From Candidatus Binatota bacterium (GTDB lineage: Bacteria > Desulfobacterota > Binatia > UBA1149 > CAITLU01), in the NCBI GenBank assembly GCA_024276575.1, contig JAJRWY010000049.1, positions 1-32,179 on the forward strand: a stretch of DNA of 32,179 nt, written 5' to 3'. The notes under the pieces were generated by a model. That model worked only from the letters and a program-made list of their open reading frames with translations. It had not been told where the DNA came from and did no database searches. Within the stretch, counting starts at the first letter, position 1; each line of letters starts with the position of its first letter. This document shows, piece after piece, positions 16,761 through 26,123 of this stretch. A program made the position numbers and the translations under genes.

Positions 16761-17868
16761 GAGCCTGCTGCGAAGCCGAGGCTTCCGGGCTCAGCACCCT
16801 GCGGATTACCCGCGCCTCCTTGCCGATGATTTCGAACTCGCCGTGGTGGTTTCCCGACAGTTCAACCTCGCGCAGTTCTATGGATGCGTGCTCGGAAGCG
16901 GAAACTCCCCGTCCTTTATTGCCGCTAATGCTGCCGCCGCTAAGGATCACGCGAGACGACCCGAGAGCGACCACGCCGTTGTCGCCATTGTCGGCGATCA
17001 CGGTATCTTGCAAGAACACCGAAGAGTCGAGCCCGGCACGCAATCCGTCGCGATTGGGCGGGGCGACACCGCCCGAGGCCACGTCTCCCGCAATGGCCCC
17101 TACCGCCGCTTCAGCGGCTCCGGATCGCCCGTTGCCGACTATGCGGTTGCCGTAGCCTTCTATCCAGCCGCTCGAAGCCCCCACGCCCTTATCATAGTTG
17201 TAGAGGACCAAGTTGTTCTCCATGCGCAGCCGGGCCAGGCGGCTGACCGTCACACCGTCGCGATTGGCACTGATCAAATTGTTTCGCAGGACTGCCTGAG
17301 CACCGTCAAATACCAACACGCCTTTGCCCTTCTTGCGAAAACCGTTGCCGTTGAGCACACAGCCCGACACCAGCACGTTGGTCGCATGGTCGGAGATTCC
17401 GATGCCATCGTCGCGGTTGTAGAAGCACTCACAATCTCTTATGACCACGTCGCGCGCACCTGGGCCCCGCACTGAGATCCCATCGAGGAGAAAGTCCTCG
17501 ACCCGTATCCTCTGCACGAGGACGGAGGCAGCCAACACCACCAAGCCGTCGCAACCCAAACGTCCGTCCGGCCGCCTGCAAAGCGGGCTGCCGTGCAACA
17601 CCATCCCCTTGCCGTCCAGGTGAGTTCCCGCCTTTCTAAAGGCGGGCAAGGCCGACTCTATGGTCACCCTGCTGCCGGCCGGAAGCTTGGAGACGATACT
17701 CAGCGCTTGTTTCGATGAATTGGCTATACCGATAGCTTCGCGCAAAGTACCCGCCCCGTTGTCGGCCTTGGATGTGACGTAGACGGTACTGCGAGCCGCT
17801 ACGCTTCCCGGCGAAGACAGTATCAACGCGCAAAGGACGAGCAGTGCAGCTCTTGCAGAGCCTTTCAT
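16741..17868 (-). CDS. Secreted right-handed parallel beta-helix protein
   Basis: The 375-residue protein has a signal peptide (MKGSARAALLVLCALILSS, cleavage near VAA). After it comes TVYVTSKADNGAGTLREAI, the opening found in many secreted beta-helix proteins with CSLREA-like domains. The rest consists of NosD/pectate-lyase-like repeats, with strands such as NVLVSGCVLNGNG, NNLISANRDGVTVS and DTVIADNGDNGVVALGSS recurring about every 22-25 residues. Such folds bind or cleave polysaccharides or serve as surface adhesins; I see no catalytic motif I can name. ATG 17868 was chosen because the signal peptide begins there; the frame is open 17 codons further upstream. The gene has its own upstream spacer and its 3' end lies in a 20-bp tandem duplication. 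Confidence 0.8.
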   Translation of the reverse strand: MKGSARAALLVLCALILSSPGSVAARSTVYVTSKADNGAGTLREAIGIANSSKQALSIVSKLPAGSRVTIESALPAFRKAGTHLDGKGMVLHGSPLCRRPDGRLGCDGLVVLAASVLVQRIRVEDFLLDGISVRGPGARDVVIRDCECFYNRDDGIGISDHATNVLVSGCVLNGNGFRKKGKGVLVFDGAQAVLRNNLISANRDGVTVSRLARLRMENNLVLYNYDKGVGASSGWIEGYGNRIVGNGRSGAAEAAVGAIAGDVASGGVAPPNRDGLRAGLDSSVFLQDTVIADNGDNGVVALGSSRVILSGGSISGNKGRGVSASEHASIELREVELSGNHHGEFEIIGKEARVIRRVLSPEASASQQAPSSALR

Positions 17869-18126
17869 CCGTCGATCATAGCAGGAGCGAGCCACCAGAC
17901 GGAGTCTCGTCGCGGCCAAGCGCGTGCCCTGTACCCTTCATCTGCGCATCAACTGATCAACGAGCTAAACTCGTCAGAGTGCGGGCCGGCCTGCCGGGAG
18001 CAAGCAGTTGCCCCCACGTGCGCCCACGGAGAACGCAGCCGCTTCGACCAGCGTGCTTGCTAACGGATCTCGACCACCACGCGCATGGACGTGCCGCCCA
18101 CGAAGGTTCCACGCCTGAAGCCGCGA

Positions 18127-18963
18127 TCACTGTGACATGTGAATCCCACCGTTGGGAGACAGTGTCTGCCCGGTCACGAAACTGGCTTCGGGAGAAGCAA
18201 GGAACACCGCTGCTGCAGATATCTCCTCGACCCGGCCGAGCCTTCCCAACGGAGTTTGCATGGCAATGAGCTTGCGCTGCTGCTCGTTCATGGGATCGAG
18301 CAAAGGCGTATCGATGAAACCCGGCGATAACGAGTTGACCAACACGCCATACGAGGCCGCTTCACGGGCGGTGGCGCGGGTGAACGCCATGATGCCTCCC
18401 TTGGCCGCACAGTAGTCGGGGGCGCCGGCCAAACTGGCGCTACCCATTATCGACCCCATGTTGATTATGCGCCCGCCTTGGCCCTGGTCGCGCATGCGGC
18501 GCAGGGCTTCGCGCGTGCAATAGAACGTACCGTAAAGGTGGATCTTCAACATGCGGTCGAACATTTCATCGCTCAGCCGCGTTATGGTTTCCATGTGGGT
18601 GCTGATCGGACCACCGGCCATGGCCTCCATTACCTGCGCCTCCATACCCTTTTGCTGTATCGCGACATAGTCGGGATCGGTATGGATGATGCCGGCATTG
18701 TTCACGAGAATATCTAGACGTCCGAACTTCTCGTCGAAATCCGCAAAGGCCGCTGCCACCGATGCGGAGTCGGAGACATCGCAACGCAAACAGTCCGCGC
18801 CTGCTGTCACTGCCGCGCATTCCGCGGCAACTCGCGCCGCAGAGTCCCTGTCTATGTCGGTTACACAAACACTGGCACCTTCAGCGGCAAAAGCACGGCA
18901 TATTTCCGCACCCAAACCGGAGCCCCCTCCGGTCACGAACGCATTATTTCCCTCGAGTTTCAT
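18127..18963 (-). CDS. Short-chain dehydrogenase/reductase (SDR), with inserted loop
   Basis: This 278-residue NAD(P)-dependent oxidoreductase has the classical SDR layout: cofactor motif TGGGSGLG at 11-18, NNAG at 88-91 and catalytic S171, Y184 and K188 (YCAAK). An Asp at the end of the second strand (TDID) suggests preference for NAD(H). Between NNAG and the next helix there is an insertion of roughly 25 residues (including VMEAMAGGPISTHMETIT) compared with FabG-type proteins, and the usual Asn of the active-site helix is His (KIHLYG). The ATG at 18963 has AAGGA upstream and lies two bases after the stop of the PPOX-fold gene, so the two are co-transcribed. The substrate is unknown. Confidence 0.9.
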   Translation of the reverse strand: MKLEGNNAFVTGGGSGLGAEICRAFAAEGASVCVTDIDRDSAARVAAECAAVTAGADCLRCDVSDSASVAAAFADFDEKFGRLDILVNNAGIIHTDPDYVAIQQKGMEAQVMEAMAGGPISTHMETITRLSDEMFDRMLKIHLYGTFYCTREALRRMRDQGQGGRIINMGSIMGSASLAGAPDYCAAKGGIMAFTRATAREAASYGVLVNSLSPGFIDTPLLDPMNEQQRKLIAMQTPLGRLGRVEEISAAAVFLASPEASFVTGQTLSPNGGIHMSQ

Positions 18964-18965
18964 AA

Positions 18966-19388
18966 TCAAAAATCCTTCGAGTAATCCCAGCTATATACGC
19001 TGTCGATCGTCATCTCGATGAGAACGCTGCCCGCAGCCTCGGCTTGCGTGGCGGCCAGATACGCAGCGCCCATCTGTTCACCCAGGTAATGATGCGCCAT
19101 GCGGCGCCGCAACTCCTCGCGAGGCTCAGCGATGACCGCGTGCCCGCGCAAGACCACACCGCGGTAAGGCGCAACGCGAGTGTCCACGGTCAGTGAGACC
19201 TTGGGGTTGGTGCGTACGTTACGAGCCTTCTTGGAGCTTCCCCCAACATGGATGAGGATCTTGCCCTCCTCGTACATATACCAAATCGGCGAACCCTCGG
19301 GGGCGCCGTCGGCATCCACCGTAGACAACACAGCAATCTCCGCTGCGGCCAGCAAGCGGTCGATTTCATCGCGACTCATCTTTCCCAT
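18966..19388 (-). CDS. PPOX-class flavin/deazaflavin-binding split-barrel protein
   Basis: The 140-residue protein is of the pyridoxamine-5'-phosphate-oxidase-like fold (FMN- or F420-binding). Typical features are IAVLSTVDADGAPEGSPIWY near the start, then KILIHVGGSSKKARNVRTNP and VSLTVDTRVAPYRGVVLRGH. Members reduce or oxidise small molecules or merely bind flavin; F420-dependent relatives are similar enough that the cofactor cannot be decided here. The first ATG has GGAGG at ideal spacing. It leads a two-gene unit with the SDR downstream, suggesting a shared redox reaction on an unknown substrate. Confidence 0.85.
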   Translation of the reverse strand: MGKMSRDEIDRLLAAAEIAVLSTVDADGAPEGSPIWYMYEEGKILIHVGGSSKKARNVRTNPKVSLTVDTRVAPYRGVVLRGHAVIAEPREELRRRMAHHYLGEQMGAAYLAATQAEAAGSVLIEMTIDSVYSWDYSKDF

Positions 19389-19910
19389 TCCAATACCTCC
19401 GCAACCGGCAAAATAGGGACTGCCCTCAACCGAGACAAGCCCGGCTCAGCGCACACTCTCTACGGCAGCGTTCGACATCGCGGTCCCATGCCGTTTTGCA
19501 ACTCTGTTCTTAGCCGCATTGTTCATGAAACCCCTGCACGAGTCGCAAGCGCCCGTGAGACCGGCTAGGTGGGCCCACGCACAGGGTTGAGATGCGCAAT
19601 GGTAGTGGCACTACGTCGAGGGCCGTAAGCCCACGAGCCGGCGCAGCGGGCGAACTAGCACGGGCCGGGATTGCGGGCGATAGAGGCTCGTAGCAGGGGT
19701 TCAGGAAGAACGCAGGCCAACACTAGGCCGCGAGAGCCCAGAAGTGAGGATCCGCGAGCCATCGAGCAGCCAACGGGCCAGGATTGCGGACTGCAGATCG
19801 ATCGCGGTTTGCAACAGAGCTTCCAACCCAGGTACGAATCAGCGTTGCCTCGCGGTAGAACTCTGCTTATCGATCGCGGTTTGCAGCAGAGCTTCCACAG
19901 GCAATGTAGG
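19389..19910. other. 522-bp intergenic region with degenerate direct repeats
   Basis: This gap separates the protease gene's 3' end from the PPOX-fold gene's start (its GGAGG lies at the left end). I see no convincing gene on either strand. It contains two direct-repeat pairs: a 29-bp pair and a 17-bp pair (19660-19676 and 19773-19789, one mismatch). There is no intrinsic terminator after the protease gene. Confidence 0.6.
19797..19897. repeat. 29-bp direct repeat pair, 72-bp period
   Basis: Copies at 19797-19825 and 19869-19897 match at 28 of 29 positions; both contain ATCGATCGCGGTTTGCA and end in AGAGCTTCCA. The right copy overlaps an inverted repeat (CTCTGCT at 19861-19867 with AGCAGAG at 19885-19891). 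Confidence 0.85.
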
Positions 19911-21686
19911 TCAAGACGCCGGGCACCTCAGGTCCACGCTCTGACCCACGGCAGCTTTCAGCACCAAAAGCGCGTCGGTCACGCTTACGACTCCGTTGCC
20001 GTCGACGTCGCAACGGCGCGGATCGCAGCTCCCTGCACCTGCAACCGCTGCTTGAAGTGTCGCCAGTGCATCCGTAGAGCTTAGAAGTCCATCCGCATTG
20101 GCATCGCCGCAAAGCACCCCAAGTATCGTAGTGCTAGAGCTACTCGTAGTAGTAGTAGTAGTGCTGGGCGCCAGCGTCGTCGGCGGCAACAACAAGGCGG
20201 CCGCGTGCGCACAATCCAAGCGCGGGATCTCGTATCCGCCCTGCTCCCGGGCGATTCTGACCGGGGAGGCCTTCAAGGCCGACTCTATTTCGGCCGGGGA
20301 AGCCTGGGGGTCGATACTCCGCAACAAGGCAATGCAGGCGCTCACCACCCCGGCAGCCTGTGAGGTCCCCAGCATAGCGGCCACTCCACCGCCCAATCCG
20401 ACGGAATCGATGACCGCGCCCGGCGCAAGTATATCGGTAAAGGCGTTGGTGTCGCTGAACCAGGTAATCTCATCAACCACGGGTGACGAACGCGCCGAGC
20501 CGGACGAAAGGTTCAGGGTGCTCGAATCCCACACCGCCGCCACCGAGAGTACCTTCGACAAGCAAGCGGGGAACGATATCTTCGACTTGCTTCCCCCATT
20601 GCCACTGGCCGCAACCACCAGAATCCCCGCAGCTCTCAACTGAGCCACAGCGTCGCGAAACAGGCGCGCCGCCACTCCGGAGTTGTCACAAGGGCCGGAA
20701 GAGTCGCCGCCGCCAGTGCGTAAGCTCATATTGACTACGTCAACTTCAGGGTGTTGAGTCCGCACCCAATCCAATGCTGCTACAAGGAAGGCAGTAGAAA
20801 CAAATCTGCCGTTATCGTCGAGCACTTTCACCGCCACGATGCCGGCCTCGGGGGCAACACCGCGCGGTGCAACTATGCCGTCGGAAGTAACGATCCCGCT
20901 GATGTGGCTACCATGGCCGAAGCCATCCTTAGCGCTGCCCTCACCGCCCTGCTCTGTATCCCCGTTAGGACAGCACGGGCACTGCGCGCGGAAAGAGAAA
21001 GGACAGGTTGGAGTCCTGGTCCCCAAACAAAAGCAGTGCTCGTCGAGAAGGCCGCCGGCAAGATCAGGGTGTTGGCTGTCGTAGCCGCTGTCGAGCACCG
21101 CGACGGTGCCGGCAGCACCGCGGAATCCTTGGGCAAACAAGAGGTCGGCACCGATCAGCGGCACGGCTTCCCTGAGCAACGCGCGGCCGCCTGGATCCGT
21201 ACCGATCATCTTCACCCAGGGGTACGCCGCTATCGCGGCTGCAGCTTCGGCGCTCACACGAGCCGCCGCATACGGCAACGCCGCGAGATCCGGGCCTTCC
21301 AAAACTCCGCGCCCACGCAACGCAGTATTCAAGGTTGCTCTCAACTCGGAGAGCACAGAGCGCCTTGCGGGGCTCGCAAGGCGGGCGAAAACGCCGGCCC
21401 CCGCCACCGCGTCGGGGTCGAGTTCTATCAATACCCGGGTCATATGGCCCCGCTCGAGCCGTTCGAGCAAAGCGGGCTCGAGTTTCGCGGCAAGCGGTGC
21501 GAGTAATTCACTCCTCGCCTTCGCCACGGGATTCAGCACCGAAACGGCCGTTAGCGGATTCGCGAAGGCCGAACCCTGCGGCAGCAGTGCGGCGGCTGCC
21601 ATGGCCCCCACCGCTGTTGCTGCCATGGCAGCACACCGCCAGCCATCGAGGCCCACCGCCGGGCGCCGGCTTCGACAGTACACCAT
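19911..21686 (-). CDS. Secreted subtilisin-like serine protease with C-terminal dockerin-like module
   Basis: The 591-residue exported S8-family peptidase begins with a signal peptide (hydrophobic ATAVGAMAAAALLPQGSAFA). A propeptide-like region runs to about 170. The catalytic domain has D199 in VAVLDSGYDSQHPDL, H258 in GHGSHISGIV, oxyanion N363 in AASGNGG and S442 in LGTSQAAG, so it should be active. A Cys-rich insertion (CFCLGTRTPTC, then CPCCPNG) lies between the Asp and His motifs. After a Thr/Ser linker, the last ~66 residues hold two EF-hand-like repeats of dockerin type (CGDANADGLLSSTDAL, then CDVDGNGVVSVTDALLVLKA). ATG 21686 is preceded by GAAGGG and lies eight bases after the methyltransferase stop. 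No cohesin partner is visible. Confidence 0.92.
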   Translation of the reverse strand: MVYCRSRRPAVGLDGWRCAAMAATAVGAMAAAALLPQGSAFANPLTAVSVLNPVAKARSELLAPLAAKLEPALLERLERGHMTRVLIELDPDAVAGAGVFARLASPARRSVLSELRATLNTALRGRGVLEGPDLAALPYAAARVSAEAAAAIAAYPWVKMIGTDPGGRALLREAVPLIGADLLFAQGFRGAAGTVAVLDSGYDSQHPDLAGGLLDEHCFCLGTRTPTCPFSFRAQCPCCPNGDTEQGGEGSAKDGFGHGSHISGIVTSDGIVAPRGVAPEAGIVAVKVLDDNGRFVSTAFLVAALDWVRTQHPEVDVVNMSLRTGGGDSSGPCDNSGVAARLFRDAVAQLRAAGILVVAASGNGGSKSKISFPACLSKVLSVAAVWDSSTLNLSSGSARSSPVVDEITWFSDTNAFTDILAPGAVIDSVGLGGGVAAMLGTSQAAGVVSACIALLRSIDPQASPAEIESALKASPVRIAREQGGYEIPRLDCAHAAALLLPPTTLAPSTTTTTTSSSSTTILGVLCGDANADGLLSSTDALATLQAAVAGAGSCDPRRCDVDGNGVVSVTDALLVLKAAVGQSVDLRCPAS

Positions 21687-21694
21687 GCAACCCT

Positions 21695-22402
21695 TCACTG
21701 TTTCACCGTAAATACAAGAAAATATTGATACTTTAAGAAGTCATGTTGGACGGCCAAGCGGTAACCGGCATCGTTCATTTCGGAGATCACCTGTTGCGCG
21801 GACACTTTGTGCTTAGGGGAAGGCCCCTCCGGAAGCTCCCCCTGTTTCCAGTCTATGACGGCCAGCCTCCCCTTGGGTTTAAGCGTCGAGGCGGCAGAGC
21901 GAAAGTACTCGAGACGCGAATCTATATGGTGGAAGGTGTCGACTATGAACAAGAGATCCAATGAGGCCGGCGGCAGCCGCGGATTGTCCACCGACGCTAG
22001 TACCGGAATCAAATTGGCGCAGCCTTCTTTCTCGGCCCTCCCACGAAGATACTCGAGCAACTTTGCTTCGGTCTCCACCGAAAACAGCAGCCCACTGTTT
22101 CCCAAGGCCCTACATAGCCGTGAGCTAAAATAACCGGTGCCCGCGCCCAAGTCGGCCACCGTCATTCCAGGGGCGAGATCGAGCGCCGCGATCACTCGAT
22201 CGGGCTGTTGCCACGCCTCACGTTCGGGGTCGTCAAAAACCTTACGCCAATGCTCCACATCCTCGAAGGAATGATGCGTCGTCGCCCGGAAACGCTCTGC
22301 CGCCACTAACCCGGCGGGCATGAGCGCAAGCAGGAAGGCGCTACAGATGAGCGCAGCCACAGGCAGGAGCCGCCGACGGCGGCTTAGCGGGGAGGCAGCC
22401 AT
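21695..22402 (-). CDS. Exported class I SAM-dependent methyltransferase
   Basis: The 235-residue protein has an N-terminal signal peptide (SRRRRLLPVAALICSAFLLA, probable cleavage after LVAA near 35) followed by a Rossmann-fold methyltransferase: VADLGAGTGYFSSRL (82-96) as the SAM motif, LLFIVDTFHHI as the post-motif strand, and RLAVIDWKQGE. The mature start HSFEDVEHWRKVFDDPEREA is typical of a group of signal-peptide-bearing methyltransferases in Gram-negative genomes. Activity outside the cytoplasm would need SAM there, which is not generally available, so the methylation role is uncertain. It shares an operon with the protease eight bases downstream. The ATG has only a weak Shine-Dalgarno sequence. 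Confidence 0.85.
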   Translation of the reverse strand: MAASPLSRRRRLLPVAALICSAFLLALMPAGLVAAERFRATTHHSFEDVEHWRKVFDDPEREAWQQPDRVIAALDLAPGMTVADLGAGTGYFSSRLCRALGNSGLLFSVETEAKLLEYLRGRAEKEGCANLIPVLASVDNPRLPPASLDLLFIVDTFHHIDSRLEYFRSAASTLKPKGRLAVIDWKQGELPEGPSPKHKVSAQQVISEMNDAGYRLAVQHDFLKYQYFLVFTVKQ

Positions 22403-22643
22403 TCATCAATATTACGCGAATCCGGCGCCCAAATCACCGGCAGTAACGCGGCAAGGCCAAGATAGGCAGAGGCAGCGCGGAAGAACGCCGAGAAAAACGG
22501 CCCGCGGCGGCTTGCGACCCTTGCATGAGGGCTCCATGCTGACAACAATGCGCCCGCTTGCTCTTCACAGCTGCAACGCCCGAAAGGGGCGGGCTGTCAA
22601 GGGCCTACCCCGCCCGAGCCTGGAATCCCGAGGAGGAGACCCT

Positions 22644-24185
22644 ATGTATCCTGCAGTCCATGCCAAGAACTCGCCCGACAAAGCGGCCTACATATTTGCT
22701 GAAAGCGGGAAGGCCACGACTTACACACAACTCGACCAAGCGTCCAACCGCTGTGCCCAGCTTCTCTACGATGCCGGCCTGCGGCCCGGTGACTCCATCG
22801 CCTTGATGATGGAAAACCATCCGAGCTTTTTCGAAATATGCTGGGCAGCGCAAAGATCCGGTCTCTACTACACGGCCATCAGCACTCGGCTTACTTCCGG
22901 TGAAGCCGAATACATAGTCGAAGACTGCGGCGCCAAGGTACTTTTCAGTTCCGAGTACATGGCAGACATCGCCGAACACCTGGCCGGGCATGTGCCGGGG
23001 TTGAAGAGAAGGCTCGCTGTCGGAGCAACTCCGCGCGGATTCGAAAGCTACGAGGACGCGATCGCATCCTATCCTGCCGAACCCTTGGCTGAGGAACTCG
23101 AGGGTGCGGATATGCTCTACTCCTCAGGTACGACTGGAAGGCCCAAGGGCGTAAAAGCACCGCTGAGCGGAGAGCCGGCCGGTACTCCTCCGGCCTTGAT
23201 AATGCTGGTGACCGCACTTTACGGTGCCACACCGCAAAGCATCTACCTGTCGCCGGCGCCGCTGTACCACGCGGCGCCATTGCGTTTCAATCTGGCTTTT
23301 CAGCGCATGGGCTCCACCTGCATCGTCATGGAGAAGTTCGATCCTCTCTACGCTCTGGAATTAATCGAAAAGTATAAGGTCACACACAGCCAATGGGTGC
23401 CCACTATGCTATCTCGCATGCTCAAGCTTCCGGAGGCCGATCGTCGACGCTTCGACTTGTCGAGCCTGCAGGTCGCCATTCACGCTGCGGCTCCATGCCC
23501 GATTCCGGTCAAGGAAAAGATGATCGAGTGGTGGGGGCCGGTGCTGCACGAATACTATGGTGGCACCGAGGGCAACGGCTTCACCGCCATCAACAGCGAG
23601 GAATGGCTGCAGCACAAGGGCTCGGTCGGGCGCTCGCTGGCCGGCGACATACACATACTCGGCGACGACGGCGAGGAATTGCCTACCGGCGAAGCAGGCT
23701 CGATTTTTTTCTCCGGGGGCGGAACCTTCGAATACCACAACGACCCCGAGAAGACCGCATCAGCCCACAATGAGAAGGGTTGGAGCACCATGGGAGATGT
23801 CGGCTATGTCGACGAGGACGGCTTCCTCTATCTCACCGACCGCAAGGCCAACATGATAATCTCGGGAGGCGTCAACATTTACCCGCAGGAAGCGGAGAAC
23901 CTGCTCAGCACCCACGAAAAAGTATTCGATGTAGCGGTGTTCGGCGTACCCAATGAAGACTTCGGCGAGGAAGTAAAGGCCGTGGTGCAGCCCATGGACA
24001 TGAGCGAAGCCGGCCCCGAGCTGGAAGCCGAACTCATAGCTTTCTGCACTGAGCATCTAGCCAAGATAAAATGCCCGCGCAGTATCGACTTCGAAGCCGA
24101 ACTACCGCGCCATCCGACCGGCAAGCTATATAAACGGCTACTCAAGGACCGCTACTGGAAGGAGCACGAGAGCCGCATATTGTAG
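22644..24185 (+). CDS. AMP-dependent acyl-CoA synthetase
   Basis: This 513-residue ANL-superfamily ligase activates a carboxylic acid as acyl-AMP and transfers it to CoA. The phosphate-binding motif YSSGTTGRPKGVK begins at 159, the adenine motif YYGGTEG is at 304-310, MGDVG around 383-387 and TDRKANMIISGG from 398. The catalytic lysine is K494 in PTGKLYK. ATG 22644 is clear from AGGAGG seven bases upstream; the frame is open upstream but has no family residues. Substrate choice cannot be read; fatty or other lipophilic acids are likely given the general lipid-related surroundings. The gene is convergent with ilvD, with stops eight bases apart. Confidence 0.93.
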   Translation: MYPAVHAKNSPDKAAYIFAESGKATTYTQLDQASNRCAQLLYDAGLRPGDSIALMMENHPSFFEICWAAQRSGLYYTAISTRLTSGEAEYIVEDCGAKVLFSSEYMADIAEHLAGHVPGLKRRLAVGATPRGFESYEDAIASYPAEPLAEELEGADMLYSSGTTGRPKGVKAPLSGEPAGTPPALIMLVTALYGATPQSIYLSPAPLYHAAPLRFNLAFQRMGSTCIVMEKFDPLYALELIEKYKVTHSQWVPTMLSRMLKLPEADRRRFDLSSLQVAIHAAAPCPIPVKEKMIEWWGPVLHEYYGGTEGNGFTAINSEEWLQHKGSVGRSLAGDIHILGDDGEELPTGEAGSIFFSGGGTFEYHNDPEKTASAHNEKGWSTMGDVGYVDEDGFLYLTDRKANMIISGGVNIYPQEAENLLSTHEKVFDVAVFGVPNEDFGEEVKAVVQPMDMSEAGPELEAELIAFCTEHLAKIKCPRSIDFEAELPRHPTGKLYKRLLKDRYWKEHESRIL

Positions 24186-24193
24186 GCTCGGAT

Positions 24194-26071
24194 TCATTTA
24201 CGCTTTAGCTGCTCGAGGTCACGTACCGCGCCCTTGTCCGCACTGGTCGCCATCAGGGCGTAAGCTTCGAGAGCCTGCGATACCATGCGCGGACGCTTCC
24301 CGGCCGGCTGCCAAGCGCCGTCTCCAAGCCGCTCTTTGGCCGCGCGCCGCGAAGCGAGTTCCTCTTCAGATACCAACAACTCTATGCTTCGACCCTGTAT
24401 ATCTATGCGGATGCGATCACCTTCCTCTATCAATGCAATCGCCCCGCCCTGCGCAGCTTCCGGCGAGACGTGGCCAACGGACAAGCCTGATGTTCCGCCG
24501 CTGAAACGCCCGTCGGTCAGTAGTGCGCAAAGCGTCCCCAGTTTCTTCGCTTTCAGATAACTGGTCGGATAGAGCATTTCCTGCATACCGGGCCCGCCCT
24601 TGGGCCCCTCATAGCGAATGACAACGACGTCGCCGGCAACGATGCGGTCGCCGAGTATGGCCTCGCAGGCGTCTTCCTGTGACTCGAATATCCGTGCAGG
24701 GCCTTCGAAGGTCCAGATCGACTCATCCACGCCGGCCGTCTTAACTATGCATCCGTCGCGCGCAATGTTGCCTTCGAGTATGGCCAAGCCCCCATCTTCG
24801 CTGTAGGCGCTTTCCGCTTCGCGAATACAACCTCCAACGGTATCGGCATCGGCTTCGGCGAAATACGTATCCTGCGCTAAAGCCTCGATGGTGCGAACTC
24901 CACCGGGTGCCGCCAGAGCACGGCGTCGAGCCATGTCGGTAGCACTATCGCTACGGATATCGTTGGCTTTGATCAACTCGCCCATAGACAGGCCCGACAC
25001 CGTAGCGGCCGCGGAATTGATCTTACCGGCCCTCTCCAAAGCTCCGAGTATCGTGGCAATTCCGCCCGCGTGATTGACGTCTTCGACATGGTAGCTCGAC
25101 GAAGGGGCCACCTTGCACAGGCAGGGAGTGCGCCGGGAAATGCGGTCGATGTCGCGCATCGTGAATTCGACCCCGGCTTCGTGGGCAATTGCGAGCAAGT
25201 GAAGCACCGTATTGGTCGAACCACCCATCGCGGCGTCAAGCGTCATGGCGTTCTCGAAGGCCTCGAAAGTAGCGATGGAGCGCGGCAGCACACTGCCGTC
25301 CCCATGCTCGTAGTAGAGCCGGGCCATCTCGACGATGCGCACGGACGCCTCTTCAAACAGATCCCAGCGCAGGGCGTGGGTAGCCACCACCGTGCCGTTA
25401 CCGGGCAGGGCTATGCCCAAAGCCTCTGCCAAACAGTTCATGGAGTTGGCCGTAAACATCCCCGAACAGGAGCCGCAAGTGGGACAGGCCGACCTTTCGA
25501 TCACGCCGAGCGTATCGTCGTCTACATCGGGATTGCCCGCCTGAATCATCGCGTCGACCAGGTCGATCTTTTCGGGCAAAGCGTTGCCGTGGCGGTCACG
25601 GGTGCCGGCCGCCTTTCCCGCCTCCATCGGCCCGCCTGAGACAAAAATCGTGGGGACATTGAGGCGCATGGCCGCCATCATCATACCAGGCGTAATCTTG
25701 TCACAGTTGCTGATGCAGATCATGGCATCGGCGACATGGGCGTTGACCATGTACTCGACACTGTCGGCGATAAGATCGCGCGACGGAAGCGAATAGAGCA
25801 TGCCGTCGTGGCCCATCGCAATGCCATCGTCTATCGCTATGGTATTGAACTCGACGCCGACACCCCCGGCCTCGTCGATGACTTTCTTTACGCGCTGCCC
25901 GACGTCATGAAGATGAACGTGCCCGGGCACGAACTGCGTAAAACTGTTGACCACTGCGATTATCGGCTTGCCGAAATCGGCGTCGGTCATGCCGGTGGCA
26001 CGCCACAGCGCGCGCGCGCCGGCCATATTTCTTCCATGGGTGGTGGTACGGCTACGGTATCCTTCAGTCAT
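24194..26071 (-). CDS. ilvD: Dihydroxy-acid dehydratase
   Basis: The 625-residue iron-sulfur enzyme of valine, leucine and isoleucine synthesis dehydrates 2,3-dihydroxy-acids to 2-oxo acids. Family motifs are unmistakable: [19 protein letters not shown] at the start, [32 protein letters not shown] (cluster cysteines), [12 protein letters not shown], and [20 protein letters not shown] near the end, then [12 protein letters not shown]. It closely resembles the long (about 616-residue) enterobacterial type. I chose ATG 26071 because the family sequence begins there; the open frame runs 57 codons further upstream but only through the tandem repeats. The array in the 5' region may affect its expression. 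Confidence 0.97.
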   Translation of the reverse strand: MTEGYRSRTTTHGRNMAGARALWRATGMTDADFGKPIIAVVNSFTQFVPGHVHLHDVGQRVKKVIDEAGGVGVEFNTIAIDDGIAMGHDGMLYSLPSRDLIADSVEYMVNAHVADAMICISNCDKITPGMMMAAMRLNVPTIFVSGGPMEAGKAAGTRDRHGNALPEKIDLVDAMIQAGNPDVDDDTLGVIERSACPTCGSCSGMFTANSMNCLAEALGIALPGNGTVVATHALRWDLFEEASVRIVEMARLYYEHGDGSVLPRSIATFEAFENAMTLDAAMGGSTNTVLHLLAIAHEAGVEFTMRDIDRISRRTPCLCKVAPSSSYHVEDVNHAGGIATILGALERAGKINSAAATVSGLSMGELIKANDIRSDSATDMARRRALAAPGGVRTIEALAQDTYFAEADADTVGGCIREAESAYSEDGGLAILEGNIARDGCIVKTAGVDESIWTFEGPARIFESQEDACEAILGDRIVAGDVVVIRYEGPKGGPGMQEMLYPTSYLKAKKLGTLCALLTDGRFSGGTSGLSVGHVSPEAAQGGAIALIEEGDRIRIDIQGRSIELLVSEEELASRRAAKERLGDGAWQPAGKRPRMVSQALEAYALMATSADKGAVRDLEQLKRK

Positions 26072-26123
26072 GGGGCCAGAGTCTACACCCGGCCGGATAA
26101 CGGAGCCAAGCCATAGCGCAGCC

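Noticed and set aside
19671-20084. Plus-strand frame with IDRGLQQSF occurring twice
   Set aside because: The repeat in the protein is only the 72-bp-period DNA repeat read in frame; the frame overlaps the protease C-terminus antisense and has no ribosome binding site.
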